A DNA stretch of 64,000 bases, from contig NZ_WIXK01000007.1 of assembly GCF_009617595.1 (NCBI RefSeq), forward strand, positions 62,001 through 126,000, given 5' to 3'. How positions within the stretch are numbered: position 1 is the first letter of the stretch; each line of letters opens with the position of its first letter. Source of the DNA: Tritonibacter aquimaris (GTDB taxonomy: Bacteria; Pseudomonadota; Alphaproteobacteria; Rhodobacterales; Rhodobacteraceae). Made by a program: the position numbers and the translations under genes. The notes under the pieces were generated by a model that had not been told where the DNA came from, ran no database searches, and was given only the letters and a program-made list of their open reading frames with translations. Positions 33,708-43,019 of the stretch are shown here, one piece after another.

Positions 33708-35042
33708 ATGCACCATTTCATTGATAGGCGTGCAAATCCCAAGGGCAAGAGCCTCGGCAATCGCCAAAGGTTCTTGCGCCGGGCGCGCGAAAACATAAAG
33801 GAGCGGGTTGACCGCTCCGTCCGGGATAAATCAATCCAGGATGGCGCGGCAGAAGCCGGATCGGGTGAGAAAATCACCATTCCCTCCAAGGGGTTGAAAG
33901 AGCCGCGCTTCTTCCACGATGGCAAAGGGGGACACCGGCGGCATGTGCTGCCGGGCAATAAAGACTTTGTTGTTGGCGACCAGATCAAGCGGCCACCGTC
34001 TGGTGGCGGCGAAAGTGGCAAGCAAGGCTCGGAAGATGGGGACGGCTCGGATGAATTTTCTTTCACACTGACCCGCGATGAATATCTGGAGATCCTGTTT
34101 GATGGGCTGGAACTCCCGGATCTTGTCGAAAAACAGACGGTAGAGACCGAGACGATCGGCACCCGCCGCGCGGGGCTGACCACCGCTGGCACGCCCAATA
34201 ATCTCAATCTTGTGCGGACCATGCGCAATTCGCTGGGGCGACGTATTGCACTGCAGCGCCCGTCGCGCGCGTCAGAGACGGAACTTGAGCAACAGATTGC
34301 TGAACTGGAGGAGATTGAGGCCCGTTCCCCAAGCCAGCAAGCAACGCTGGACGAGCTGCACCAGAAGCTTGAGACCATCCGGCGTAAACGTCGGGTTGTG
34401 GGCTATATTGATCCGCTGGATCTGCGCTACGACACTTATGTGCCGGAAAAAATTCGCAATTCCCGCGCTGTTGTATTTTGCCTGATGGATGTTTCTGGCT
34501 CGATGCAGGAGCGGGAAAAAGACCTGGCAAAGCGGTTTTTCTTGCTGCTGCACCTCTTCCTCACGCGGGCCTATGAGCACACGGAAATCGTGTTCGTGCG
34601 TCACACCCATCATGCGCAGGAGGTGGATGAAGAGACATTTTTCTACGCGCGCGAAACCGGTGGCACCATTGTCTCAACCGCGTTGGAAAAAATGAAAGAA
34701 ATCATCGAAGAACGTTACCCGCCAGATGAGTGGAACATTTACGGGGCGCAGGCTTCTGATGGGGAGAACTTTGGCAATGACTCGGCGCGCTGCAAGGCGC
34801 TCTTGATGGAGCACATCATGCCGATCTGCCAGTTTTACGCCTATGTTGAGATCGTTGAGGAAAATGCTGATCATCTGTTGCTGAACCCGGAAGCGGGGGA
34901 AGATCTATGGCAGAACTATCGTGATGTGCAATCGGAGATGGCGCATTTTGAAATGCAACGGGTGGCCTTCCCATCCCATATCTATCCGATTTTCCGCGAG
35001 TTTTTCCTGCCTAAAGGGAAAGGGGTGACGAATGCTGGATAA
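33708..35042 (+). CDS. yeaH: YeaH/YhbH-family protein (DUF444)
   Basis: A 444-residue DUF444 protein. The N terminus is basic (HHFIDRRANPKGKSLGNRQR) and is followed by a Gly/Ser/Asp-rich linker near residues 80-110. The C-terminal half is a von Willebrand A-like fold: VVFCLMDVSGSMQEREKDLA carries the DxSGS metal-site motif. ARETGGTIVSTALEKM and IYGAQASDGENF follow in the expected order. YeaH works with YeaG kinase in E. coli. The gene starts four bases after prkA and overlaps spoVR by 11 bases. Confidence 0.94.
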   Translation: MHHFIDRRANPKGKSLGNRQRFLRRARENIKERVDRSVRDKSIQDGAAEAGSGEKITIPSKGLKEPRFFHDGKGGHRRHVLPGNKDFVVGDQIKRPPSGGGESGKQGSEDGDGSDEFSFTLTRDEYLEILFDGLELPDLVEKQTVETETIGTRRAGLTTAGTPNNLNLVRTMRNSLGRRIALQRPSRASETELEQQIAELEEIEARSPSQQATLDELHQKLETIRRKRRVVGYIDPLDLRYDTYVPEKIRNSRAVVFCLMDVSGSMQEREKDLAKRFFLLLHLFLTRAYEHTEIVFVRHTHHAQEVDEETFFYARETGGTIVSTALEKMKEIIEERYPPDEWNIYGAQASDGENFGNDSARCKALLMEHIMPICQFYAYVEIVEENADHLLLNPEAGEDLWQNYRDVQSEMAHFEMQRVAFPSHIYPIFREFFLPKGKGVTNAG

Positions 35043-36546
35043 AGACCACGCGCCAAACCTGCTGTTCAACGGACCGGAATGGACTTTTGAGCTTTTGGAA
35101 GACGCGCGCGATGCGATTGAGCAGATCGCCCTCGAAGATCTGGGGCTCGACGTCTATCCCAACCAGATTGAGATCATCTCAGCCGAACAGATGTTGGATG
35201 CTTATTCCTGCGTTGGCTTGCCGTTGATGTATCATCACTGGTCTTTTGGGAAACACTTCGCCCGTGATGAGGCGCTCTATCGCACCGGGCGTCAGGGGCT
35301 GGCCTATGAGATCGTGATCAACTCAAACCCCTGCATCAGCTACAATATGGAAGAAAACACCATGGCGATGCAGACCCTGGTGATGGCGCATGCGGCCTTT
35401 GGTCATAACCATTTTTTCAAAAACAATTATCTGTTCCGGCAATGGACTGATGCGGATGGTATTCAGGATTATCTCGCGTTTGCCAAAAACTACATCGCGG
35501 CCTGCGAGGAGCGGTATGGCCTTGATGCAGTAGAGGAAATCTTGGACGCAGCGCATGCATTGCAAAGCCAGGGCGTGTTTCGCTATGGCAGGCCGCCCAA
35601 ACCCACGGCGGCAGAGCAGGAAGCGATGCAGCGGGTACGCGATGGCTATGAAAGCGCGCAGACCCTGTTGGAAATCTGGACTGATAACACGCTGGGCAAA
35701 GACAAGAGCGAAGCCTTTCGCGATGAGCCCTACAGCAGCCGTCGCAAGGCGATGAACCTGCCACAGGAAAATGTCCTCTATTTCTTGGAAAAACACAGCC
35801 CGGTATTGGAAGGCTGGCAACGAGAGATCCTGCGCATCGTGCGGATGCTGGCGCAGTATTTCTATCCGCAAAAGCAAACCAAAGTGATGAATGAAGGCTG
35901 CGCCACCTTTGTGCATTACTACATCATCAACAAACTTTATGATCAGGGCCGTATCACCCAAGGTGCGCTGATGGAGATGATGCACAGCCACACCAATGTG
36001 GTGCTGCAGCCAGAATTCGACGATCCGCGGTTTTCCGGCCTCAATCCTTATGCGCTGGGTTTTGCGATGATGCAGGACATTCGCCGCATCTGTCAGAACC
36101 CGACCGATGAGGATCGGGAGTGGTTCCCAGAGTTTGCCGGTGATCCGGATTGGCGCAAAGTCATGCGAGATGCCTGGGAGAACTATCGCGACGAGAGTTT
36201 CATCCAACAGTTCCTGTCACCGCATCTTATCCGTCAGTTCAAGCTGTTTGCGCTCGCTGATGATGAGACGCAACCCAATCTGGTGGTTAGTCAGATCCAC
36301 AATCGTGCGGGTTACAAGGCGATCCGCCGCGCTTTGGCCAAGCAATATGATCTGGCCTATCTCGAGCCTGACATTCAGGTGACGGATGCGGATCTAAAAG
36401 GCGACCGTGAACTGAAGCTCACCCATACGGTGCGGGATGGTATTCATCTGCAGGATGAAAATCGCGAAGAGGTGCTGCTGCATCTGCGTCGTCTTTGGGG
36501 CTATGAGGTCAGCCTTGATGCGGTGGAATTGCAAGTCTCCTCCTGA
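35032..36546 (+). CDS. spoVR: SpoVR-family protein (YcgB)
   Basis: A 504-residue SpoVR/YcgB protein, the third member of the conserved kinase-vWA-SpoVR trio. Typical segments are YHHWSFGKHFARDEALYRTG, AYEIVINSNPCISYNMEENT (shown split), MAHAAFGHNHFFKNN and NEGCATFVHYYIINKL. The many conserved His and Glu residues suggest a metal site. In B. subtilis SpoVR affects spore cortex formation; in non-sporulating bacteria the role is unknown. It begins 11 bases inside yeaH and is followed by two hairpins. Confidence 0.94.
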   Translation: MLDKDHAPNLLFNGPEWTFELLEDARDAIEQIALEDLGLDVYPNQIEIISAEQMLDAYSCVGLPLMYHHWSFGKHFARDEALYRTGRQGLAYEIVINSNPCISYNMEENTMAMQTLVMAHAAFGHNHFFKNNYLFRQWTDADGIQDYLAFAKNYIAACEERYGLDAVEEILDAAHALQSQGVFRYGRPPKPTAAEQEAMQRVRDGYESAQTLLEIWTDNTLGKDKSEAFRDEPYSSRRKAMNLPQENVLYFLEKHSPVLEGWQREILRIVRMLAQYFYPQKQTKVMNEGCATFVHYYIINKLYDQGRITQGALMEMMHSHTNVVLQPEFDDPRFSGLNPYALGFAMMQDIRRICQNPTDEDREWFPEFAGDPDWRKVMRDAWENYRDESFIQQFLSPHLIRQFKLFALADDETQPNLVVSQIHNRAGYKAIRRALAKQYDLAYLEPDIQVTDADLKGDRELKLTHTVRDGIHLQDENREEVLLHLRRLWGYEVSLDAVELQVSS

Positions 36547-36603
36547 GCATCCGGGTCGTGGGGATGCTCAAGTGCGGCAGCCGCGGGGTTTGTCCCGCGG
36601 CTG
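36544..36603 (+). terminator. double hairpin after spoVR
   Basis: Two perfect hairpins stand in tandem. The first (36544-36552 with 36562-36570) includes the spoVR stop codon. The second is CAGCCGCGGG with CCCGCGGCTG (36578-36587 with 36594-36603). The T-run after the second is poor (GTGCGTGTTTC), so transcript-end protection is as likely as termination. Confidence 0.65.
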
Positions 36604-36628
36604 TGCGTGTTTCTATCGAATGTGAGGT

Positions 36629-37765
36629 TCAGAATTCGACCACAGCACGGATGGATTCCCCTTTGTGCATCAGGTCAAAACCGTGATTGATTTCATCCAA
36701 TGTCAGTTTGTGGGTGATCATCGGATCGATCTCGATCTTGCCGTTCATGTACCAGTCAACAAACTCTGGCACATCTGTCCGGCCTTTTGCGCCGCCAAAT
36801 GCGGTGCCTTTCCATACGCGACCGGTCACAAGCTGGAACGGGCGGGTAGAGATTTCGGCACCTGCAGGGGCCACACCAATGATCACAGATACGCCCCAAC
36901 CCCGGTGCGAACATTCCAGCGCATCGCGCATCACCTGCACATTTCCGGTTGCGTCAAATGAATAATCCACGCCGCCAAAACTGTCTTTTTCTGTCTTGGT
37001 CAGTTCAATGATCGCTTCTGTAACGCTTTGGCCGTTCAGTTTGGAAGGGTTCACAAAATCGGTCATGCCAAATTTGCGCGCCATCACAGCTTTGTCGTCA
37101 TTGAGATCGACGCCGATGATTTTATCGGCTCCGGCCATGCGCAGACCCTGAATCACATTCAGGCCGATCCCGCCCAGGCCAAACACAGCCGCAGAAGAGC
37201 CGATTTCTACGCCGGCTGTATTGATCACTGCGCCAATGCCAGTGGTTACGCCGCAACCGATATAGCAGATCTTGTCAAACGGCGCGTCCTTGCGGACTTT
37301 GGCCAGCGCGATTTCTGGCAGTACCGTATGGTTGGCAAATGTCGAGCAGCCCATGTAGTGATAGATCGGCGTGCCATCGAGCATGGAAAACCGCGTTGTG
37401 CCGTCTGGCATCAGGCCTTGGCCCTGGGTGCCGCGAATAGCTGTGCAAAGGTTGGTCTTGCCCGACAGGCAGGCATGGCACTCACGGCATTCTGGCGTAT
37501 AAAGCGGGATGACGTGATCGCCCGGTTCCAGCGTGGTCACGCCTTCGCCAACCTCAACCACAATACCTGCGCCTTCGTGCCCTAAGATAGATGGAAACAA
37601 ACCTTCAGGATCTGCACCCGATCGGGTGAACTCATCCGTGTGGCACAGGCCGGTGGCTTTGATTTCAACCAAAACCTCACCTTTCTTTGGGCCTTCAAGG
37701 TTCACTTCCATAATTTCCAGAGGCTTGCCTGCTTCAAGGGCAACTGCGGCGCGGGTGCGGATCAT
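36629..37765 (-). CDS. frmA: S-(hydroxymethyl)glutathione dehydrogenase (class III ADH)
   Basis: A 378-residue zinc alcohol dehydrogenase of class III that oxidises S-hydroxymethylglutathione to S-formylglutathione with NAD, detoxifying formaldehyde; it can also reduce S-nitrosoglutathione. Catalytic zinc ligands are in [14 protein letters not shown] and the later CGVTTG segment. The structural zinc cysteines are in [17 protein letters not shown]. The NAD fold has [14 protein letters not shown], and [18 protein letters not shown] is class III specific. No S-formylglutathione hydrolase gene adjoins it. It is divergent from copA. Confidence 0.95.
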   Translation of the reverse strand: MIRTRAAVALEAGKPLEIMEVNLEGPKKGEVLVEIKATGLCHTDEFTRSGADPEGLFPSILGHEGAGIVVEVGEGVTTLEPGDHVIPLYTPECRECHACLSGKTNLCTAIRGTQGQGLMPDGTTRFSMLDGTPIYHYMGCSTFANHTVLPEIALAKVRKDAPFDKICYIGCGVTTGIGAVINTAGVEIGSSAAVFGLGGIGLNVIQGLRMAGADKIIGVDLNDDKAVMARKFGMTDFVNPSKLNGQSVTEAIIELTKTEKDSFGGVDYSFDATGNVQVMRDALECSHRGWGVSVIIGVAPAGAEISTRPFQLVTGRVWKGTAFGGAKGRTDVPEFVDWYMNGKIEIDPMITHKLTLDEINHGFDLMHKGESIRAVVEF

Positions 37766-37994
37766 CGTTGGGTTTCCTTTGGGTTCGGTAACGTGCCAAG
37801 GCGAACAGCGGTCGTACCGCCGCTGTTAAGATAGGCCGACTTCTTCCGGTGTGTAGGAAGAAACGGTACCACTAAATCATAGCATCACAACGTTCTCAAC
37901 CAGTTGAGCGACGTTTGGCTTTGAGATTGCGACTGTATCAAATTTGAAAATGCGACCAAATCACCCATGGCATGTTTTTGATGGCTGCGCGGGC

Positions 37995-38025
37995 TTGACC
38001 TTCCACTCACTGGAAGCCTCATATG
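37995..38025 (+). promoter_or_regulatory. CueR-type promoter of copA
   Basis: The -35 TTGACC (37995-38000) and -10 CATATG (38020-38025) are 19 bp apart, the long spacer typical of MerR-family promoters. Within it CTTCC (38000-38004) and GGAAG (38012-38016) form the dyad. The layout closely follows the known E. coli copA promoter. A CueR gene lies just downstream of copA. Confidence 0.85.
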
Positions 38026-38067
38026 CGTCATCAGAATTCTATTCCAGATGGACTGGGGAGCGAAGCT

Positions 38068-40506
38068 GTGGCCCATATCGAATATGCCTTACCGGTGACC
38101 GGATTGAATTGCGCGGGGTGCGCCGGGCGTGCGGAACGCGCGTTGCAGGCGGTGGCAGGTGTTGAACATGCTTCCGTCAATCTGGCCACGGCCACAGCCA
38201 GCGTTGAGGTTGAGCGGGCGTCTATCCTCAGCGATATGGTCGCCGCTGCCGCAAAGGCGGGTTACCCGCTGGCAGAGCGCGATATCACCCTGCAATTGGA
38301 GGGGATGCACTGCGGTTCCTGTGTGGCGCGGGCAGAGGCTGCGCTTGCAGCTCTGGATGGGGTGCAAGCTGTTACAGTGACCCTGACCGACGCCAAAGCG
38401 CGCGTACGGTATATCGATGGCGCTGCGGATGTGGGGCAGTTGCAGGTCGCGTTGAAACAGGTCGGGTTTGGCGCGCAGTTGCTAGACGCAGCAGAAGCGC
38501 AGTCACCGGATGCTGAAATACAGATTTTGCGTCGTGATTTTTTCTGGGCGCTTGCCTTTACCTTGCCGGTTTTCGTGCTTGAAATGGGGGGGCATGCAAT
38601 CCCGGCCTTGCACCATTGGTTGATGGCAAACATTGGCCAGGCCGTGCTTTGGCCGCTGCAGGCTGTGCTGACAGCAATTGTTTTGCTGGGGCCGGGGCGT
38701 CGTTTTTTTGCCCGAGGTCTTCCCGCCCTGATGCGCGGTGCGCCTGATATGAATGCGCTGGTTGCGCTGGGCACGTCCGCTGCTTTTGGGTTTTCACTGG
38801 TGTCGACCTTTGCGCCGGGGTTGTTCCCGGCGGGCGCTGTGCACGTGTATTATGAATCTGCGGCAACTATTGTGACCTTGATCCTTTTGGGTCGTTGGCT
38901 TGAAGCGCGGGCAAAAGGGCGAACCGGTGAAGCTATTCGCGCGCTTGCAGGGTTGCAGCCTGACGCCGCGCTGGTGATCAAAGATGGGCAAACGATTGAA
39001 ACGCCCATTGCCGAGATTGTGCCCGGAGATCGCATCCGCCTGCGTCCGGGTGAACGGGTTGCGGTTGATGGCCTGGTGATTTCGGGCAGCGGAGCGGTGG
39101 ATGAAAGCATGCTCAGCGGGGAGCCAGTGCCCAATGTCAAAACCATTGGCGATGAGGTCAGTGCGGGGACCGTCAATGGTACTGCTGTTCTTGACATTGA
39201 GGTGCGCGGTGTGGGCGCAGAAACGCGTCTGGCGCGGATCATCTCTCTGGTCGAGCAGGCGCAGGGCACCAAACTTCCGGTGCAGGCGTTGGTGGATCGG
39301 ATCACCCTGTGGTTTGTGCCCGCTGTTTTGCTGGTTGCGTTTCTGACCGTAGTGATTTGGCTTGCGGTGGGGCAGGGCGGCAGCTTTGCCCTGGTCGCAG
39401 GCGTGGCTGTGCTGATCATTGCCTGCCCCTGCGCTATGGGGCTTGCAACGCCAACCTCGATCATGGTGGGGCTGGGGCGCGCTGCGCAGATGGGGGTGTT
39501 GTTTCGCAAAGGCACTGCTTTGCAGGAGCTCAGCAACATTGATCTGGTGGTGTTCGACAAGACCGGAACCCTGACAGAAGGCCATCCAGTGTTGCAGGAT
39601 GTATTTTGCGCAGAGGGGTGGAGCCGGGAGCGCGCGCTTGCTGTTGCGGCCGCGGTTGAAGCCCAATCGGAACATCCGATCGCCCATGCGATTGTATCTG
39701 CGCATGAGGGGGAATTGCAGGACGCGACGAATTTGGTTGCGGTTCCAGGAAAAGGGATCACTGCTCAAGTCGCGGATCAGGCTGTTGTGCTTGGTCGGCT
39801 GTCGTTTGTTGCGGATGGCGCAGTTCTGCCCGCAAGCTGGTCTGCAAAGGCGGATGAACTGGCGAAACAGGGCGCTACACCAATTGTGCTGGCCGTAGAT
39901 GGCGCAGCGGCCGCGCTAATGTCGGTGAGCGATCCGATACGGGCAGAGGCTGCACAGACCGTGGCGGCTTTGAAACACAGCGGGCTTGCGGTCGCGATGA
40001 TCTCTGGTGATGCAATTGGCACTGCGACCTATGTGGCGCACGCGCTTGGCATTGATATTGTGCACGGGGAATGCCTGCCGGAGGAAAAACTTGCGGCGTT
40101 ACAAGAGTTGCAGACCACATTTGGTGCGGTGGCCTTTGTTGGGGATGGCATCAATGATGCGCCTGCTTTGGCAGCGTCTGATTGTGGGATCGCGCTGGGC
40201 ACAGGCACTGATGTGGCGATTGAAGCGGCAGAGGTGGTGCTTTCATCGGGCAATCCAATGGGGGTGGTCAATGCGCTCAAGATCAGTCGGGCGACATTGC
40301 GCAATATCCGTCAAAACCTTGGTTGGGCTTTTGGCTACAATGTGTTGTTGGTGCCAGTGGCTGCTGGTCTATTGGTGCCATTTGGCGGGCCACAGCTTTC
40401 ACCGGCATTGGCAGCCGGAGCGATGGCTGCCTCATCTGTTCTGGTTCTATCCAACGCCTTGCGCTTGCGTCGTCTCAAACCATCCCTACATGTGGAGGGT
40501 GGATAA
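38068..40506 (+). CDS. copA: Cu(+)-exporting P-type ATPase
   Basis: An 812-residue copper pump of the P1B family. Two N-terminal metal-binding domains carry CAGC (C15, C18) and CGSC (C82, C85). The transmembrane CPC motif is at about 453-455 (IACPCAMGLATP). The phosphorylated Asp is D497 in FDKTGTLTEG, and EHPIAHA and GDGINDAPAL follow. GTG 38068 is chosen because the upstream in-frame ATG (38023) lies inside the -10 box of the CueR-type promoter and cannot be on the transcript. GGGGAG lies seven bases before the GTG. It exports Cu(I) from the cytoplasm; cueR follows after 35 bp. Confidence 0.95.
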   Translation: MAHIEYALPVTGLNCAGCAGRAERALQAVAGVEHASVNLATATASVEVERASILSDMVAAAAKAGYPLAERDITLQLEGMHCGSCVARAEAALAALDGVQAVTVTLTDAKARVRYIDGAADVGQLQVALKQVGFGAQLLDAAEAQSPDAEIQILRRDFFWALAFTLPVFVLEMGGHAIPALHHWLMANIGQAVLWPLQAVLTAIVLLGPGRRFFARGLPALMRGAPDMNALVALGTSAAFGFSLVSTFAPGLFPAGAVHVYYESAATIVTLILLGRWLEARAKGRTGEAIRALAGLQPDAALVIKDGQTIETPIAEIVPGDRIRLRPGERVAVDGLVISGSGAVDESMLSGEPVPNVKTIGDEVSAGTVNGTAVLDIEVRGVGAETRLARIISLVEQAQGTKLPVQALVDRITLWFVPAVLLVAFLTVVIWLAVGQGGSFALVAGVAVLIIACPCAMGLATPTSIMVGLGRAAQMGVLFRKGTALQELSNIDLVVFDKTGTLTEGHPVLQDVFCAEGWSRERALAVAAAVEAQSEHPIAHAIVSAHEGELQDATNLVAVPGKGITAQVADQAVVLGRLSFVADGAVLPASWSAKADELAKQGATPIVLAVDGAAAALMSVSDPIRAEAAQTVAALKHSGLAVAMISGDAIGTATYVAHALGIDIVHGECLPEEKLAALQELQTTFGAVAFVGDGINDAPALAASDCGIALGTGTDVAIEAAEVVLSSGNPMGVVNALKISRATLRNIRQNLGWAFGYNVLLVPVAAGLLVPFGGPQLSPALAAGAMAASSVLVLSNALRLRRLKPSLHVEGG

Positions 40507-40541
40507 CCCTGAGCTGCGGTTGATCAAGAGGACGGCGTGAC

Positions 40542-40937
40542 ATGAATATCGGAGATGTGGCGGAACGGTCGGGTTTGCCCGCAAAGACCATACGTTACTA
40601 TGAAGACATTGGCCTGATCGAACCGCACCGCAGCGCCAATGGCTACCGATGTTTTGTGGAAAGTGATCTGCACAAGCTCGCCTTTCTGGCGCGCGCGCGG
40701 GCTTTGGGATTTACCATTGAAGATTGCCGCACGCTCTTGGGCCTTTATGAAGACGACACACGTGCGAGCGCGGATGTGAAAAGCCTCGCGCAGGAGCACC
40801 TCTCCAAGATCGAAGCTAAAATCACGGACCTGCAAGCGATGCGGGACACTTTGTTGGAGCTGGTCAATTGTTGTGCTGGCGACAGCCGTCCGGATTGCCC
40901 GATATTGCGGGATCTGGCGGGAGATCAGTCGGTCTGA
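40542..40937 (+). CDS. cueR: MerR-family copper regulator CueR/HmrR
   Basis: A 131-residue MerR-type activator. The winged-helix N terminus reads MNIGDVAERSGLPAKTIRYY. A dimerisation helix spans about 75-108. The metal loop has C111 and C119 in CAGDSRPDC, the C-x7-C spacing of Cu(I)/Ag(I)/Au(I) sensors. It should activate the copA promoter 2.5 kb upstream by unwinding the 19-bp spacer. It is co-directional with copA and probably on the same transcript. Confidence 0.93.
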   Translation: MNIGDVAERSGLPAKTIRYYEDIGLIEPHRSANGYRCFVESDLHKLAFLARARALGFTIEDCRTLLGLYEDDTRASADVKSLAQEHLSKIEAKITDLQAMRDTLLELVNCCAGDSRPDCPILRDLAGDQSV

Positions 40938-41243
40938 ACCTATGCGCTGAGGTCTGGCGCAGCTAAGATCCACTCTGCAGCGATTCTACCACATGCTGAT
41001 GCACCACATGGCGCTATGTCGCGAGTTGTGTGGTTTCGCGCTGGCTTTATATCAGCCTTTGCGATGTATGTTTTTCACGTAATCGTTAAGGTTGATTTGG
41101 GCATTTATCCGCACAAATCCCGAACTCACCGCCTGACTTTAACACTCCGATATTGTTTTATGCAATTTTTGGTTGTAATGCTTGCCATAGATTTATTATC
41201 GGATAATATTATTTTTAGGTGTCTATCGCATTTGGTGGTCAAA
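40938..41243. other. AT-rich intergenic region upstream of the TPR regulator
   Basis: About 300 bp, strikingly AT-rich from 41060 onward. TTGCCA (41182-41187) and TAATAT (41204-41209), 16 bp apart, could be a sigma-70-type promoter. The frame of the next gene is open back to 41016 but reads as Phe/Leu/Val-rich nonsense; I treat it as leader. Confidence 0.45.
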
Positions 41244-42884
41244 ATGGTTGTATTATTGAAAATTCGGCACTTTGGGGCCTTTGGCGTATTCCACGCTGAT
41301 GGGCGCAACATTCCCCTAGGGGCAAAGCATCAGGCACTTCTGGCGCTTTTGACCTCGGGCGAGGGCGGTGTTCGTACCCGTTCTTTTCTAGAAAATACAC
41401 TATGGTGTCTGTCTCAGCCGGAGCAGGCAAAAGCCAGTCTCCGAACCGCGCTTTCCACGCTCAAACGGCATCTTGGCCCTGAAATATCGCGCCTTTTGAT
41501 CGCCAATCGGGAACGCGTTACCCTACGTATGGATCAAGTCGAGGTCGATCAGGATCCAGCAAAGGGAGAGTTCATGGAGGGGTTTGAGCTCTCACATGAA
41601 GAGAAATTCTCCCAATGGTTGGAAAAGATGCGCGTCCAGACCAAAGTGCCGGGTGCAATCGCAAAACCCGTCTCCTCAGGCTCAACAGGCCGTCTGCGCC
41701 GGGTCAAAGACAGCGTGTTGCCCGCGGTGACCGTATTGCCGTTTCAAATGAGCAATTTTGTTGACGTTGAACGGGCCGGCATGTCGCAGTTGACTGAGGA
41801 TCTCACCCGCAGCCTAGCGCGTTCGCAGGCTTTCAGCGTGACATCTTATATGGCTGCAAAGCAATTTGATCCACGCGTCACAACCCCCGCCGAAGTGGGG
41901 GAGGCAACGCGTGCCGCATTTATGGTTGGCGGCTTTGTGGCTCCGTCTCAGGATCAGGTGGTTATTGATCTGGATTTGCATGACACGCGTCGCCAAAAAT
42001 TGATCTGGTCGCGCCGCTATGAATGTGACGTCTCTGAGGGGCAAAGCGGCAATACTGCGATTGCTCTTAAGATGGTGCGCGATATTTCTCGCACCATTTG
42101 GGGCGATGCAATGGATATGGTCTCTTTTACACCGCTTAGCGACCTGGAGAACCACACGTTGCTCATGTCTGCGATCGCGATGATGCAGATGGGGCAGCGG
42201 GCCATGTTCGATCAGGCCCGAGATATTTTGCAATCATTGAATGAGCGTGAAAATGGCCACCCAACGGTGCAATGCTGGCAGGGTATCTGGCACGTGTTGC
42301 GGTTTGAGCATGGGCTTTCTGACAGCCGCGCCACCGATCTGGCCGCTGCACGTCGCTATGCTGAGGCCGCGCTTGCCGAGGATCCGCTTTATTCTCTGGC
42401 GCATACGTTGAATGGGATGATTGACTGTCAGCTGTCTTACAATTTCGACGCGGCGTATGCGTCGTTTGAGCTGGCGTTGGAAGACAATCCCAATGAAGCG
42501 CTGGCGCTGGGGTTGAAGGGACTGACCTGCGCCTATTTGGATATGCCAGACCGCGCGGTTGAGTTTACTGAGGCCGCGCGGGCGATCATGCCAATCGGGC
42601 CGCAGAAATTCTACTATGAGACCATGTCTGCGGTGGCGCATATTTCGGCGGGACGTTTCGAAGAAGCCTCTGATCGCGCAGAACGTGCCCTGGCAGAAAA
42701 TCCGGGTTTCCCGCCTGCGATCAGGGTGTTGAGCGTGATCAATCAGGTGTTGCGTTCAGAAGGGACCGGGCAAGATGCAGTGCGCCTGCTGCTGTCGAAA
42801 TTGCCGGAATTTGCCTTGCGCAGCCCGCGCCGTGGGTTTGGCGAGGGAGCGACGATCCCCTCGGCAGTTGGTGGATTGCGCTAA
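41244..42884 (+). CDS. winged-helix transcriptional regulator with TolB-like and TPR regions
   Basis: A protein of about 546 residues. Residues 1-95 look like an OmpR/SARP-type winged helix (LKIRHFGAFGVFHADGRNIP then QALLALLTSGEGGVRTRSFL and ASLRTALSTLKRHLGPEI). Residues about 160-260 match the TolB-like domain often placed between such DNA-binding domains and TPRs (PAVTVLPFQ, QLTEDLTRSLARSQAFSVTS, LIWSRRYECD). The rest is helical with TPR-like repeats (AEAALAEDPLYSLAHTLNG, ALEDNPNEALALGLKGLTC). It lacks a cyclase or kinase domain and any membrane segment. The start at 41244 excludes a hydrophobic upstream extension. Its target is unknown. Confidence 0.75.
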   Translation: MVVLLKIRHFGAFGVFHADGRNIPLGAKHQALLALLTSGEGGVRTRSFLENTLWCLSQPEQAKASLRTALSTLKRHLGPEISRLLIANRERVTLRMDQVEVDQDPAKGEFMEGFELSHEEKFSQWLEKMRVQTKVPGAIAKPVSSGSTGRLRRVKDSVLPAVTVLPFQMSNFVDVERAGMSQLTEDLTRSLARSQAFSVTSYMAAKQFDPRVTTPAEVGEATRAAFMVGGFVAPSQDQVVIDLDLHDTRRQKLIWSRRYECDVSEGQSGNTAIALKMVRDISRTIWGDAMDMVSFTPLSDLENHTLLMSAIAMMQMGQRAMFDQARDILQSLNERENGHPTVQCWQGIWHVLRFEHGLSDSRATDLAAARRYAEAALAEDPLYSLAHTLNGMIDCQLSYNFDAAYASFELALEDNPNEALALGLKGLTCAYLDMPDRAVEFTEAARAIMPIGPQKFYYETMSAVAHISAGRFEEASDRAERALAENPGFPPAIRVLSVINQVLRSEGTGQDAVRLLLSKLPEFALRSPRRGFGEGATIPSAVGGLR

Positions 42885-42895
42885 AAACTGAAATG

Positions 42896-42929
42896 TGCCC
42901 GCAATCCACAAAGGATTTGCGGGCATTTT
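42896..42929 (+). terminator. rho-independent terminator after the TPR regulator
   Basis: TGCCCGCAA pairs with TTGCGGGCA, followed by TTTT. It starts 12 bp after the stop codon. Confidence 0.85.
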
Positions 42930-43019
42930 CGTGGTCTCGGGAGTTGCCGCTTCGGCCAGAGCGCGGCCCCAGAAGAGCCTTGCCAAAGACAGGTCACCTA
43001 AAGATGGGCCACTTGCAGG

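Noticed and set aside
41016-41243. 76-codon hydrophobic N-terminal extension of the TPR regulator, suggesting a membrane-anchored protein
   Set aside because: The stretch is AT-rich, unlike the rest of the gene, contains promoter-like elements and reads as Phe/Leu/Val-rich low-complexity sequence. The winged-helix domain starts properly at 41244.
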